A stretch of DNA of 64,000 nucleotides. It comes from S015-6 sp964384945 (GTDB taxonomy: Bacteria > Desulfobacterota > DSWW01). Location of the stretch: assembly GCA_964384945.1 (NCBI GenBank), contig CAYLMK010000001.1:310001-374000 (forward strand), read 5' to 3'. Positions 43,891 to 54,125 of the stretch are shown here, piece after piece; the stretch's first letter is position 1; every line of letters starts with the position of its first letter. A program made the position numbers and the translations under genes. The notes beneath the pieces were generated by a model that worked only from the letters and a program-made list of their open reading frames with translations, was not told the DNA's origin and ran no database searches.

Positions 43891-44334
43891 CTACGGGCGG
43901 GAACGAAAACGCTCTTCCAAGAGCCGGATTTCCCTGTCGGCCTGCGCTTCCGCGAACCCTGCGGCCAGCAGGCGGTCCGCCCAGGGACCGATCAGCGGCC
44001 AGCCCGAGCGGAATTCGATTACGAAGGAGAAGAAGGTCCCCTTCCCGTCGGCGCGAAAGGTCCTGTTCTCCACCGCGGGTACGAAGGCGTCCAGGCTCGT
44101 GGCGATCCGCTCGTTCTCCTTCAGGTCCGTGATGGTCAAGACCGGCCGGATCCTGATCCCGAACATCGAGAAGGTCAGCTCGAAACGGGATCCTGTTCTG
44201 GGGAGGCCGTCCGTAAGGGGCCGCACCCGAAGGACCGCGGGGTTGTACTCGGCCAGGGTCCGGAAGTCGGCGATGTAGGCGAAGACCTCGCCGACCGGCG
44301 CACCGAATCGAGTCGATCGTTCTATCCGGGCCAT
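43891..44334 (-). CDS. SRPBCC (START-like) family protein
   Basis: A 147-residue single-domain protein with the SRPBCC/polyketide cyclase fold. The N-terminal strand and helix MARIERSTRFGAPVGEVFAYIADF and the following EYNPAVLRV region match the family, with FELTFSMFGIRIRPVLTITDL as the central sheet. Such proteins bind hydrophobic ligands. The next gene downstream is the convergent-oriented mtnA on the same strand, 80 bases away, and the FadL gene is 18 bases upstream on the same strand, so it may be co-transcribed with fadL and handle the same hydrophobic ligand. Confidence 0.75.
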   Translation of the reverse strand: MARIERSTRFGAPVGEVFAYIADFRTLAEYNPAVLRVRPLTDGLPRTGSRFELTFSMFGIRIRPVLTITDLKENERIATSLDAFVPAVENRTFRADGKGTFFSFVIEFRSGWPLIGPWADRLLAAGFAEAQADREIRLLEERFRSRP

Positions 44335-44352
44335 CGATTCTCCTGCTGCCCC

Positions 44353-45684
44353 TCAGAAGTACCAGAGGCATCCGGCCCCGTAGGTCTGGCTGAAGAGCGT
44401 GTACTGGCCGGCCGGCCTTCCGACCGGGTCCGCCCGGTCATCGAAGCCCTTTTCCCTCCAGACGCCCGGCGATATCACGGCGAGAAGGTGGACGCTCAGG
44501 TTTGTCCAGGCATAACCGATGCCGCAGGCGAAATTGTGCACGTCCGTGTCCCAGCTCTGGTAGCTCAGGAAGGAAATGTCCTCGAGGTTCTTCGGAGTGT
44601 ACATGTACCCGAACCGCAGGGACCAGTGCGATCTGAGGCTGTACTCGGCGCCGAGCATGAACTTGACCGTGTCCTCATAGCCGGTCCTGACCGCCTGGGT
44701 GAAGCGCAACTCTTCAAAGGTGATGCGGATCTCTTCCGTCCTTCCCCAGCCGTTGTACTGAACGTCCCCGGCCAGCACCAGGCCGCGGGCGGGCCGAAGC
44801 GCAATGCCCCCGGTGACCAGATAGGGCAGATCGAACCTGACCTCCAGGTCGGAATGGAGACAGAGGGCCAGGGGGTCCCTCAGGTAGACCACGATGTCGG
44901 CAGGCCCTGTCAGCTTGGCGTCGGTCGCGCTCCTCATGGAAAGCCCGAGGCTCAGCCATTTCGTGGGCCGGTACAGGGCGCCCACGTTGTACCCCAGGAA
45001 GAATCCCTTTGCGTGGAAGTCCTGCTCGAACCTGAGGGGGATGTACCGGATCAGGTCGAAAACGGGCAGATCCGGCAGGGAGGCGGCCGCCTCGGGCAGG
45101 AAGAGGCCGAGCGGGATTCGATCGCCGCGGGTCTTCGACTTCATGTAGCCGAAGTAGACGTTCAGTCCGGCGCCCACGGCGAACCTCGGGGTGACGGCCA
45201 CGGCGAAGCTGGGGGTCACGGAGGCAACGGCCAGAAACTGATCCATCTCCAGGCCGAACACGTCCCGGTCCCATGAGCCGGCCAGCCCGCCGTAAGGGAC
45301 GTAGATGCCGATCCCGGCCGAGAACCGGTCGAAGAACCTGCGATAGTAGAAAAGATCCGGCAGAACTCCCTGCAAGGTAGAGGTTCCGCCGGTCTTGCCG
45401 GACGGAGAGGTGTGCCCCTCGGGAAACCGGTATTTCAGGTCGGTCGTGCTGTAGCGGGCCGTCACGGAAAGGCCCTGTCTTCGGTCCAGGAGCGCCACGC
45501 CCGCCGGGTTGTAGAAGATGGCGCTCGGGTCGTCGGCCAGCCCGGCAAACGCGGTGCCCATGGCGGAGGCCCTGGGGCCGACAATCCCGTTGTCGAACCC
45601 CCCTGCCATGCATCTTCGGTCGCACCCCCCGGGCAACACGCAGCAGATCACCGCCGCACAGACCAGAAAATCTCTTCCCCGCAT
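44353..45684 (-). CDS. OmpP1/FadL/TodX family outer-membrane transporter
   Basis: A 443-residue outer-membrane beta-barrel for uptake of fatty acids or hydrocarbons. The signal peptide (MRGRDFLVCAAVICCVLPGG) is followed by the family's conserved N-terminal hatch: GPRASAMGTAFAGLADDPSAIFYNPAG. Alternating strands with aromatic ends fill the rest, and the C-terminus ends in GAGCLWYF. The start at 45684 has GGGGGGAC ahead. It is 18 bases upstream of the SRPBCC gene, likely one transcription unit. The promoter must lie in the 386-base region to its right, which is shared with glnK1. Confidence 0.88.
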   Translation of the reverse strand: MRGRDFLVCAAVICCVLPGGCDRRCMAGGFDNGIVGPRASAMGTAFAGLADDPSAIFYNPAGVALLDRRQGLSVTARYSTTDLKYRFPEGHTSPSGKTGGTSTLQGVLPDLFYYRRFFDRFSAGIGIYVPYGGLAGSWDRDVFGLEMDQFLAVASVTPSFAVAVTPRFAVGAGLNVYFGYMKSKTRGDRIPLGLFLPEAAASLPDLPVFDLIRYIPLRFEQDFHAKGFFLGYNVGALYRPTKWLSLGLSMRSATDAKLTGPADIVVYLRDPLALCLHSDLEVRFDLPYLVTGGIALRPARGLVLAGDVQYNGWGRTEEIRITFEELRFTQAVRTGYEDTVKFMLGAEYSLRSHWSLRFGYMYTPKNLEDISFLSYQSWDTDVHNFACGIGYAWTNLSVHLLAVISPGVWREKGFDDRADPVGRPAGQYTLFSQTYGAGCLWYF

Positions 45685-45893
45685 GGGCGTCCCCCCCCGC
45701 GTTCAGCCGCCGCCGAGAAGACCCGAGAGGATCTGCGGGCCCGGCTTCTTCGCGAGCCCGGGCACGATGGAGGTCCCATTGTGGCAGAACAGATGTGCGG
45801 TTGCAAAAAAGGGCCTGAGGGGGCGGGGCTCGCGCTGCCGGTCCCTGGGCGGACCGGAAATTTAATACATTTTTGTGTTATTCATCTATTATT

Positions 45894-45909
45894 ACAACAT
45901 TGATGTTGT
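45894..45909. promoter_or_regulatory. palindromic operator candidate upstream of glnK1-amtB1
   Basis: ACAACAT-TG-ATGTTGT is a perfect inverted repeat of two seven-base arms. Its centre lies about 130 bases upstream of the transcription start predicted from the sigma-54-like element, a distance normal for an enhancer site. Its core AACA-N4-TGTT resembles the GACA-N4-TGTC palindromes upstream of glnA and glnE. Confidence 0.5.
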
Positions 45910-46007
45910 TTTCTTCCTTCCCGTTCCGGAGGGACCGATCTCGAGGAGGATCAGAAAATGCATTTGTATCGGCCGATTGCATTTGCCTTCCCTCCCTCTG
46001 CCCCCTG

Positions 46008-46409
<402 letters not shown>

Positions 46410-46427
46410 GGCGGAGGTGAGAGGAAA

Positions 46428-47729
46428 ATGAAAAACAAGCCTGTCGTACTGAGTATTCTCCTTTTCCTTCTGCTGTCGGGCGCAAACGCGGCCGCCCAGG
46501 AGGAGCCCACCCTGGACACGGGAAACACGGCCTGGATGATCGTTGCGACGGCCCTCGTGATGTTCATGACGCCCGTGGGGCTTGCCCTATTCTACGGAGG
46601 AATGTCGCGGTCCAAGAACCTGCTGAATACCTTTGGGTTGAGTTTCACTTCGTATGTCATCGGGTCTGTGCTGTGGATGGTATGCGGCTACACGCTCGCC
46701 TTCGGCCCGGACCTGGGAGGCGTTCTGGGCAGCCTGTCCCATTTCTTCCTAAACGGCATCGGGGTGGAGGACCTCTCCGGAACGATCCCCACGTTTCTAT
46801 TCGTCGTGTTTCAGATGACCTTTGCCGGCATCACGGTCGCGCTGATCAGCGGATCCGTGGTTGAGCGGATGAAATTCTCTTCCTGGCTCGTCTTCGCCGC
46901 CCTGTGGCTGCTCTTTGTCTACTCGCCGGTCTGCCACTGGGTCTGGGGCGGGGGATGGCTGGGTGCCCACGGGGCCCTGGACTTCGCGGGAGGAACCGTG
47001 GTGCACGTGAACGCCGGTGTCTCCGGCCTGGTCCTCGCCCTCATGCTCGGCAAAAGGAGGGGATACGGCAGGGAGCCGATGTTTCCCTCGAGCATTGTGC
47101 TGACATCGGCGGGCGCCGCCATGCTTCTGTTCGGCTGGTTCGGCTTCAACGCGGGCAGTGCACTCGCCTCGGACGGCATCGCCGCGTCCGCGTTCCTGGT
47201 CACGAACACATCCGCCTGCATCGGAGCCCTGACCTGGATGTTGGTCGAGTGGATCGTCCGGAAGAAACCGACCCTCCTGGGGCTTGCATCCGGCCTTGTC
47301 GCCGGGCTTGTCGGCATCACACCGGCTGCTGGCTTCGTGGATCTCTCCGGGGCCTTTGTCATCGGGATCGGCTCAGGCATCGTAGGCTATCTTGGCGTGG
47401 CCGTCCTCAAGCCGAAACTGGGATTCGACGACTCCCTGGATGCCTTCGGCGTGCACGGTCTCTGCGGCATCTGGGGCGCCCTTGCCACCGGTGTCTTCGC
47501 AAACCCTGCGATCAACGAAGCGGGTACCGGGTTCCTGTACGGAAACCCCGGGCAGGTCGCGATTCAACTGGTGGGGGTGGCGGCAACCATCGCTTATGCA
47601 GCCGTGGCCACCTTCGTCCTGGCCTCGATCACCAAGGCGGTTACAGGGGGACTTCGCGTGAGCGATGAAGAGGAGGTCCAGGGACTGGACAGCGCGGCTC
47701 ACGGCGAAAGGGCCTTTATGCTGCAGTAG
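46428..47729 (+). CDS. amtB: ammonium transporter AmtB
   Basis: A 433-residue Amt/MEP/Rh channel for ammonium. It has a cleavable signal peptide (LSILLFLLLSGANAAAQ) and eleven membrane segments. The twin pore histidines are His193 (VVHVNAG) and His343 (FGVHGLCG). Other family elements are ALFYGGMSRSKN, the DFAGGTVVH signature and the C-terminal tail GLRVSDEEEVQGLDSAAHGE, which binds GlnK in well-studied members. It follows glnK1 by 18 bases in one operon. A second ammonium channel without signal peptide is encoded at 54.7-55.9 kb. Confidence 0.95.
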   Translation: MKNKPVVLSILLFLLLSGANAAAQEEPTLDTGNTAWMIVATALVMFMTPVGLALFYGGMSRSKNLLNTFGLSFTSYVIGSVLWMVCGYTLAFGPDLGGVLGSLSHFFLNGIGVEDLSGTIPTFLFVVFQMTFAGITVALISGSVVERMKFSSWLVFAALWLLFVYSPVCHWVWGGGWLGAHGALDFAGGTVVHVNAGVSGLVLALMLGKRRGYGREPMFPSSIVLTSAGAAMLLFGWFGFNAGSALASDGIAASAFLVTNTSACIGALTWMLVEWIVRKKPTLLGLASGLVAGLVGITPAAGFVDLSGAFVIGIGSGIVGYLGVAVLKPKLGFDDSLDAFGVHGLCGIWGALATGVFANPAINEAGTGFLYGNPGQVAIQLVGVAATIAYAAVATFVLASITKAVTGGLRVSDEEEVQGLDSAAHGERAFMLQ

Positions 47730-47758
47730 CGGCCCCACGCCTCGGCCTCCCCACAGAA

Positions 47759-47956
47759 AGGTGAAAGGGAAAAGGGTTGTTTCACAGGCGAAAGGGAAAA
47801 GGCGAACGGGTCACGCGGCGGTTGACGTTTTGAAAAGGCGTTCCAAAGAAAACAAATAGCCCTACAACGTCAAGAATTCCCTTGCTCCCGTTTTCCACAC
47901 TGCATCCGTCCCTTTCGCCTTTGCCCTTTCGCCTGTCCGGTCTGGCCCCTGATCCC
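47759..47956. repeat. palindromic intergenic repeat element
   Basis: Between amtB1 and the convergent regulator gene is a nested palindrome. Outer arms AGGCGAAAGGGAAAAGGCGA (47786-47805) and TCGCCTTTGCCCTTTCGCCT (47915-47934) are inverted copies with one mismatch; a direct partial copy of the first stands at 47759-47776. Inner arms are TTGACGTT (47822-47829) and AACGTCAA (47866-47873). The element ends with TGGCCCCTGATCCC (47943-47956), found again at 55985-55998. A related TCGCCTTTGCCCTTTCACCT lies at 54623-54642. No gene is inside. It could also act as a terminator for the two convergent genes. Confidence 0.65.
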
Positions 47957-47981
47957 GGACCCCTCATGTTGATTGCGTCCG

Positions 47982-49520
47982 CTAGCCTCTGTACTGACGG
48001 AAGTCCACCCCATACTTCCTGGCCTTGTAAGCGAATTTCCGCTCCGTCAACTTCACCAGCTGCGCCGCCTTGGCCATGTTGCCCCGCGTATTCTTGAGGG
48101 AGTCGATGATGATCTCCCGCTCCAGGTTCGCCACCGCCTCCTCCAGGGACTGGGTCGGCACGGTATCCGACTCCTCGCCTGTCTGCAGGGTGGGCGGGAG
48201 ATGGTAGCTGTGCACGACGTTCCCCTCGCAGAGGAGCACGGCCCTCTCGATGCAGTTCTCCAGTTCGCGCACGTTGCCGGGCCAGTGGTACTGCATCAGC
48301 ATGTCGATGGCCGGTGTGGAGAGGCGACGGATATCCTTCTGGTTCTCCCCGGCGTACTTCTCGAGGAAGTGGTTTGCAAGCAGCAGGATATCCGTCTTTC
48401 GCTCCCGCAGGGGAGGCATGTAGATCGGAAAGACATTCAATCGATAGTAGAGATCGCCCCGGAAGGTCCCCTCTTCGACGGCCCTCTCGAGGTTCTTGCT
48501 CGTCGCGGCGATGATCCGGACGTCGGTCTTGATCGTCCGGTTTCCCCCGACCCGTTCGAATTCCCTCTCCTGCAGCACCCGCAAGAGGTTCGACTGCACA
48601 TCCAGTCCGATGGAGCCGATTTCATCCAGGAAGATCGTGCCCTTGTGGGCCAGCTCGAACTTCCCCTGCTTCTGCCGGATGGCGCCCGTGAAGGCGCCCT
48701 TCTCGTGCCCGAAGAGCTCGCTCTCGATCAGGTTGGCCGGCAGGGCCGCGCAGTTGAGCTTGACGAAGGGCTGCTTGGCGCGCAGGCTGTTGTAGTGGAT
48801 CGCGTTCGCCGCCAGCTCCTTCCCTGTCCCGCTCTCCCCCCGGATCAGGACCGTGGCATTGCTCCGGCAAACCTGCGAGATCATCTGGTAGACCTCGCGC
48901 ATCTTGTTGCTGTTGCCCACGATGTTTTTGATGCTGTGCTTGACGGCGAGCTGTTCCTGAAGCCGGAGGTTCTCCAGACGGAGGGTTTCCTGTTCCATCT
49001 GGAGGGTCTCCAGGTTGATCACCCTTTGCGCCAGCATGGTGGCGATCACCTCGAGACGCCGCACGCTCGCCTTCAGGTCGGCCGAGGGATCGAACGGGAA
49101 ATCCGTGCTCAGGGTCCCGACCACCTGGCTTCCCTTTTGAATGGGCACGCACAGGAAGGAGAGCTCCTCCTCCCCCCGCCTCCGCCTGCCCGTCCGGTCC
49201 AGGAAAAGAGGCTCCTCGCTGATCTTCGGGACGATGATCGGTTTCCCCTTCTCGATGACCCGGCCCGTGATGCCCTCTCCCAGCTTGTACCTGCCGCGCT
49301 CCATCTCCTTGGGGGTGAGCCCGTGGGCCACCTCGATGCGGATCTCGTTGCGCAGGGGATTCAGGATCGTGATGGTGCCCCGCTTCATGTTCAGGGATTC
49401 CGACAGGATCTCCAGCACCAGGTACAACGACTTCCTGAGGTCGATCGTCGAGTTCAGGGCCTTGACGATCTCGTACAGGAACGTGATTTCTTGGATGTCT
49501 TCCTTTTTCATGCCGCGCAT
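47982..49520 (-). CDS. NifA-like sigma-54 dependent activator (GAF-AAA-Fis HTH)
   Basis: A 512-residue enhancer-binding protein. The N-terminal GAF domain (about 20-175) is followed by an AAA+ domain (about 205-435) with Walker [22 protein letters not shown] and the [16 protein letters not shown] segment that is typical of NifA/NtrC. The C-terminal Fis-type HTH is [20 protein letters not shown]. The domain order is that of NifA, and the Cys cluster of redox-sensing NifA proteins is absent, so control might be by GlnK contact. No nif genes lie in the window, so its targets are probably the nitrogen assimilation genes around it. Start could be 49520 or 49511; Shine-Dalgarno sequences are poor. 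Divergent from the second PII gene. Confidence 0.85.
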   Translation of the reverse strand: MRGMKKEDIQEITFLYEIVKALNSTIDLRKSLYLVLEILSESLNMKRGTITILNPLRNEIRIEVAHGLTPKEMERGRYKLGEGITGRVIEKGKPIIVPKISEEPLFLDRTGRRRRGEEELSFLCVPIQKGSQVVGTLSTDFPFDPSADLKASVRRLEVIATMLAQRVINLETLQMEQETLRLENLRLQEQLAVKHSIKNIVGNSNKMREVYQMISQVCRSNATVLIRGESGTGKELAANAIHYNSLRAKQPFVKLNCAALPANLIESELFGHEKGAFTGAIRQKQGKFELAHKGTIFLDEIGSIGLDVQSNLLRVLQEREFERVGGNRTIKTDVRIIAATSKNLERAVEEGTFRGDLYYRLNVFPIYMPPLRERKTDILLLANHFLEKYAGENQKDIRRLSTPAIDMLMQYHWPGNVRELENCIERAVLLCEGNVVHSYHLPPTLQTGEESDTVPTQSLEEAVANLEREIIIDSLKNTRGNMAKAAQLVKLTERKFAYKARKYGVDFRQYRG

Positions 49521-49672
49521 CCGACAGACCGAAACCCCCGCGGATTCCGTTCTTGTGAAAGGCACTCCAATTTTGTCGTTTTCAACCCAAGTCTACACAA
49601 AACTGTTCCCGTTGCAATAGCCATCCGAATCCGACGGGGGGTCCCGGCGTGAGATCAGCCGATTTCACTTGA

Positions 49673-50056
<384 letters not shown>

Positions 50057-50113
50057 GGGCCGGGGATCGGCGGCAGATGCCCGCCTGGGACCCCGGCCTC
50101 CTGCAGGCCGTTT

Positions 50114-53100
50114 CTATCCTCCGAAAACCCTCTCCAGCAAATGGGTCGTGTAGGCCCCTCGCACCCGCAGCATGCATGCCTCGAGCACCTCCGCGAGACG
50201 GGCCTCGTTTCCCTCCCGCCCGAACAGCCTCCTCGCCAGTGCCTTCCGTTCCGCGGGATCCCTGGGCAGGCAATGGACCTGTCTGTCCTCGAGCACCTGC
50301 AGCGCATGCTCCACCCTGCGCAAAAAAAGGTAGTCCTGCGAGAGCTGAGCGCCGGTGCGCTCGGGAAGGAGGCCGGCCGCGCGGAGAGCGTCCAAAGCCT
50401 CGAGGGTATTTCCCGTGAGAAGGCCGGGCCGGGCCGGGCCATGGATGAGCTGAAGCCCCTGGGCGAGGAACTCCACGTCCCGGATCCCCCCTTCGCCGTT
50501 CTTGACGTCCAGCCCGCGTCCCAGCGACCGGGCCGCCTTGCTCACGGCCGCCCGCCGCATCGCCTCGATCGATGCCACCAGGCGATTCGCGTCGCGCCGC
50601 TCGAGCAGGACGGACCGCATCTCCCCGAGCAGCCGATCTCCGAGTTCCAGATTGCCCGCTATGGGCCGCATCTTCAGGGCCGCCTGAATCTCCCAGAGGG
50701 AGGCTTCCCGCCGGTAGTACTCCATAAGCCCGGAGAGGGAAGGCACCAGGTCGCCCGACTGTCCATGGGGCCGCAGCCGAAGATCGACCCGGTACACATA
50801 GCCCGCGTCGGTATGTCGCGACAGATCGAGGCTCACCCGCTCCATGACCTCTGCATAGAGATGGTTGAAAGCCTCCCCCTGCTGACTTCCCGGGCCCGGC
50901 ACCGGTTTTGGGAAGTCGAAGACGCCCACCAGGTCGATGTCCGAGCTGTAGTTGAGTTCGCGGCCTCCGAGCTTTCCGAAGGCCAGGATGCAGAAGTACT
51001 TCGACGGATCGTCCGTCCCTCCTGGCACCGACCCCTCCTCCAGGACGTCCTTCAGGACCTTGCGGAGGGCCATCCGGACCAACGCCTCGGCCAGCGTCGT
51101 CAGATCCAGCATGACCTCCTGGACCGGCACGCCCAGGGCCATGTCCCGCACGCCGATCCGGAGGATTTCCCTTCTCCACATGCGCCTCAGGACGCCCATC
51201 CAGTTCTCGTGACTCCCCGCTCTCAGGAGGGCTCCTTCCAGTTCCGCCTCGATGTCGGCTCGATTCCGGACGCCGCGCAGATTCTCGGGCAGGATGATCC
51301 AGTCGAGAAACCCGGGGTAGCGAACCAGCGTGTCGGAGAGGAACTGACTCCCCGCAAAGATGTTCAGAAGGATCTCGAGCCGCATGGGCTGGGAGAGGAC
51401 CAGGTTGTAATGAAACTCGGGGCTGGACCTCACGTGTAGGAAGCGCTCCCAGTTGTTGAGCGCCATGTCCGGGTCGGGCGTCTGGGAAAGGATGTCCGCA
51501 GCCAGGAGGGAAATCTTCGCAAAGGTGTGCCGCCGGGTGCCCTCGCCCGCCAGGCTCCGAAGGTTCGCGCAGGCGCGCTGCGGGTTCAGGAAACCGAGCC
51601 TCTCCAGCACCTGCCGGGAGAGGTCCTCCGGCACGCTGTCGGCCAGGACGAGATCCGCAACCGTTCCGGTGGCGGGCCCGGGCAGGAAGGTCCGGCCGAA
51701 GTGTTTCTCGGCAAAGGCGCGTACGACCGCCGTGTGCGTCTCGTAGTCGATCTCCAGTTGCCGGGCCGGCCCGAGTGGCCCGCCCTCCCGGTAGCCCATC
51801 CGCCTGGCCAGGTGCGCGAACTCCAGCGATCCCGAAGGGGGCAGAAACACATCCTTTGCAGAGCCCCGCAGCATGCGCATCGAATTGATCAGGTGCCGGA
51901 GGAACGCATAGGCATCCAGAAGCTGGCCGGTCTCGTCCGGGGTGAGGATGCCCGCATCCGAGAGGGCCGCCAGAGCGCGATGCAGTTCCGGCGTCTTCAG
52001 CCTCGGATGGGCGCTGCCGTGCAGGACTTGGAGAATCTGGACATTGTATTCGAGGTCCACGAGCCCGCCCGGGCTGAACTTGGCGTTCCGTTCGTCCTTA
52101 TGCGTCTTTTCGCGATACTGCCTTTCCCGAAGTTCCCGAAGCTCCTCAAGATCGATCGGCCGGGCCCGGTAGAGGATCTCGTCCCGGATTCGCTCCACGC
52201 GGGAGCCGAGGGACGGGCTCCCGCCGATGGCACGCATGCGCACGAGCGCCAGCCGCTCGTACGAGTGGGCCGGCCCGCCGGGGCCGTAATATCGACAGAA
52301 GCTTTCCAGGCTGCACGCCAGCGGACCGGAATCGCCGTGGGGGCGGAGGCGCAGGTCGACCTGAAAGATGCCTTCCCGCTTGGCCCGGATCGATTGCGCG
52401 GTCAGCTGAACCAGCCGATTGAAGAATTCGGAGTTCTCGATCGACTCCTTCCCGTCGGTCCTTCCCTGGTCTCCGTAGACCAGGAGAAACTCGATGTCCG
52501 AGGCATACCCCAGCGCGGCCCCTCCCAGCTTGCCGAGCCCGAAGACCGCATGCTCGGCCTCCCGGTCGGCCGCGGTCGTGGGCCTGCCGTAGCGGGCCAC
52601 GAGATGTTCGTAACAGAACCGCGTTGCGGTCCTGACCACCGTTTCCGCGAGCCGGGTGAGCCGGCCGGCAAGGGCCCTGAAGTCCATCTTGGGGTCGAGG
52701 ATGTGATCCAGGTCGATCTGAAAGATCTCCTGATCCTTGAACGCATTCAGCCGATTCCGCCTCTCCTCCAGGTCCCGGGCGCCCCGCAGGGTCTCCTCGA
52801 GCCGCTCGGCAAGACTCTCCTCCGGCAGGCTGAACCGCTTCTCCTTCACGATGGGCTGGAACATGGGCAAGAGGGTCTCGTAGTGGAGGCGGATGAAATC
52901 CTCCCACAGGAACTCGCTTGCGCCGAGCAGGCGTGCCAGATCCCTGAGCGCGTGGGGGTTGGAAAGGGTCTCGAGCCACCGGTCCGGAGCCGGCAGGTCC
53001 AGGACATCCTGCACGAGCTGTTTGAAGCGAAGCAGGGCCGAGTACCGATCCGGGGCCTGCCCCAGGAAACCGGTGAACTGTTTCGTAAGCAGTACCGACA

Positions 53101-53935
53101 GCTTGATCCGACTCAGGGCCTCCGGGTCCTCGATCTTCCTGCCGCCCGCATCCACGACATCGATCTCGTCGGCGATTTCGCCCTCGAGCGTGCGGATCTG
53201 AACGTGTTCGATCGCAATGCCGTGCAGGGAGAATGCCTGGGTCAGGGAATAGAGAAAGGCGGGCGTGTCCCTGCAGACGACCTTGAGCCGGGTGTACTCG
53301 CCGCTTCGGTTGTCGACCTCGATCAGGACCGGCGAGAGAACGGGAGGGCCGTCCGCATGAAGACGGTCCAGTTCCCGAACCACCATTTCATTGACCTGGT
53401 GCCGGGCCTTCTCCGCCGACTGGCTGTCTCCTCTTTCCAGGAGCAGGAAGGCATCCGAAATGCTCTTCTCGATCTCCTGCGCCCACGCCTCGAACCCGGA
53501 TTCCCGCCGCCTCGACCCGAAGAAATGATTCACGATCCGCCTTCGGCCCAGCGGATCCGGTCTTCCCGCGAAGGGAGGCTGACCCCCTTGCCATCCCCGG
53601 CGTGGGGACGCCTGTTCCCTGCGGCGGTACGTGAATACGTCCCCGGAGGATATATGGAAGCCCATCCCGGCCAGGATGCCGGTCATGAGGGAGAAGACCC
53701 CCAGATAGTCGAACCCGAGGACCGTCACGTCCACCTGCCGGTGCCCGGCGTCCCGAAGGATCAGCTCAACCGGATGGTCGGGCCTCAGGCGGGACAAGGC
53801 CAGGAGGTGTTCGCGGATTTCGTGCTCGGAGAAGCGGTCGAAGTACCGCTGGCCCAGACGGTTCAGATGCTCCTCGACCAGCCTCGGGTCGACATCCGGA
53901 CACCTTTCCCGCATGGATTCGAGGGTCGGTTTCAT
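50114..53935 (-). CDS. glnE: glutamine synthetase adenylyltransferase GlnE with N-terminal ACT domains
   Basis: A 1273-residue protein, about 320 longer than E. coli GlnE (946). The extra N-terminus contains two ACT-type regulatory domains (about 66-105 with VTVLGFDYLGVFSLMTGILA, and about 203-268 with YTRLKVVCRDTPAFLYSLTQ and EIADEIDVVDAGGRKI), of the kind in GlnD. Two nucleotidyltransferase halves follow: the first with GLGKLGGAALGYASDIEFLL (the second acidic residue is Glu instead of Asp), the second with AFGKLGGRELNYSSDIDLVG. Both have the partner strands QVDLRLRPHGDSG / RVDLRLRPHGQSG. It would adenylylate and deadenylylate GlnA on the Tyr402 equivalent. Start at 53935 has a poor ribosome binding site. 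Own promoter upstream. Confidence 0.92.
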   Translation of the reverse strand: MKPTLESMRERCPDVDPRLVEEHLNRLGQRYFDRFSEHEIREHLLALSRLRPDHPVELILRDAGHRQVDVTVLGFDYLGVFSLMTGILAGMGFHISSGDVFTYRRREQASPRRGWQGGQPPFAGRPDPLGRRRIVNHFFGSRRRESGFEAWAQEIEKSISDAFLLLERGDSQSAEKARHQVNEMVVRELDRLHADGPPVLSPVLIEVDNRSGEYTRLKVVCRDTPAFLYSLTQAFSLHGIAIEHVQIRTLEGEIADEIDVVDAGGRKIEDPEALSRIKLSVLLTKQFTGFLGQAPDRYSALLRFKQLVQDVLDLPAPDRWLETLSNPHALRDLARLLGASEFLWEDFIRLHYETLLPMFQPIVKEKRFSLPEESLAERLEETLRGARDLEERRNRLNAFKDQEIFQIDLDHILDPKMDFRALAGRLTRLAETVVRTATRFCYEHLVARYGRPTTAADREAEHAVFGLGKLGGAALGYASDIEFLLVYGDQGRTDGKESIENSEFFNRLVQLTAQSIRAKREGIFQVDLRLRPHGDSGPLACSLESFCRYYGPGGPAHSYERLALVRMRAIGGSPSLGSRVERIRDEILYRARPIDLEELRELRERQYREKTHKDERNAKFSPGGLVDLEYNVQILQVLHGSAHPRLKTPELHRALAALSDAGILTPDETGQLLDAYAFLRHLINSMRMLRGSAKDVFLPPSGSLEFAHLARRMGYREGGPLGPARQLEIDYETHTAVVRAFAEKHFGRTFLPGPATGTVADLVLADSVPEDLSRQVLERLGFLNPQRACANLRSLAGEGTRRHTFAKISLLAADILSQTPDPDMALNNWERFLHVRSSPEFHYNLVLSQPMRLEILLNIFAGSQFLSDTLVRYPGFLDWIILPENLRGVRNRADIEAELEGALLRAGSHENWMGVLRRMWRREILRIGVRDMALGVPVQEVMLDLTTLAEALVRMALRKVLKDVLEEGSVPGGTDDPSKYFCILAFGKLGGRELNYSSDIDLVGVFDFPKPVPGPGSQQGEAFNHLYAEVMERVSLDLSRHTDAGYVYRVDLRLRPHGQSGDLVPSLSGLMEYYRREASLWEIQAALKMRPIAGNLELGDRLLGEMRSVLLERRDANRLVASIEAMRRAAVSKAARSLGRGLDVKNGEGGIRDVEFLAQGLQLIHGPARPGLLTGNTLEALDALRAAGLLPERTGAQLSQDYLFLRRVEHALQVLEDRQVHCLPRDPAERKALARRLFGREGNEARLAEVLEACMLRVRGAYTTHLLERVFGG

Positions 53936-54001
53936 CTCTGGGCCGTCCGTCGGTGGGTTGCTACGAGGAGAATCCGGGAAGACCCCGCGATCCTGCCCGT
54001 C

Positions 54002-54030
54002 ATTCTACCTGGCCGGGCATGCGGAGACAA
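54002..54030 (-). promoter_or_regulatory. sigma-70 promoter of glnE
   Basis: On the minus strand TTGTCT (54030-54025), 17 bases and TAGAAT (54007-54002). This gives 9 of 12 matches with ideal spacing and a leader of about 60 bases before glnE. Confidence 0.55.
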
Positions 54031-54050
54031 ACGTAGACATGTCGAGGACG

Positions 54051-54062
54051 GACAAGATTGTC
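54051..54062. promoter_or_regulatory. palindromic operator candidate upstream of glnE
   Basis: GACA-AGAT-TGTC, a palindrome of the same type as the two upstream of glnA, lies just upstream of the predicted glnE promoter (20 bases beyond the -35). A second short palindrome GACATGTC is at 54036-54043. Confidence 0.45.
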
Positions 54063-54125
54063 AGCATTTGGAGAGAAAGGAGGGACTCCAATCTTCAGAG
54101 CTATTGCAGCCGCGCCGCGCGCGCC

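Noticed and set aside
45871..45909. NifA upstream activator site TGT-N10-ACA upstream of glnK1
   Set aside because: TGT and ACA triplets occur but none at N10 spacing in that orientation; the palindrome has the opposite order.
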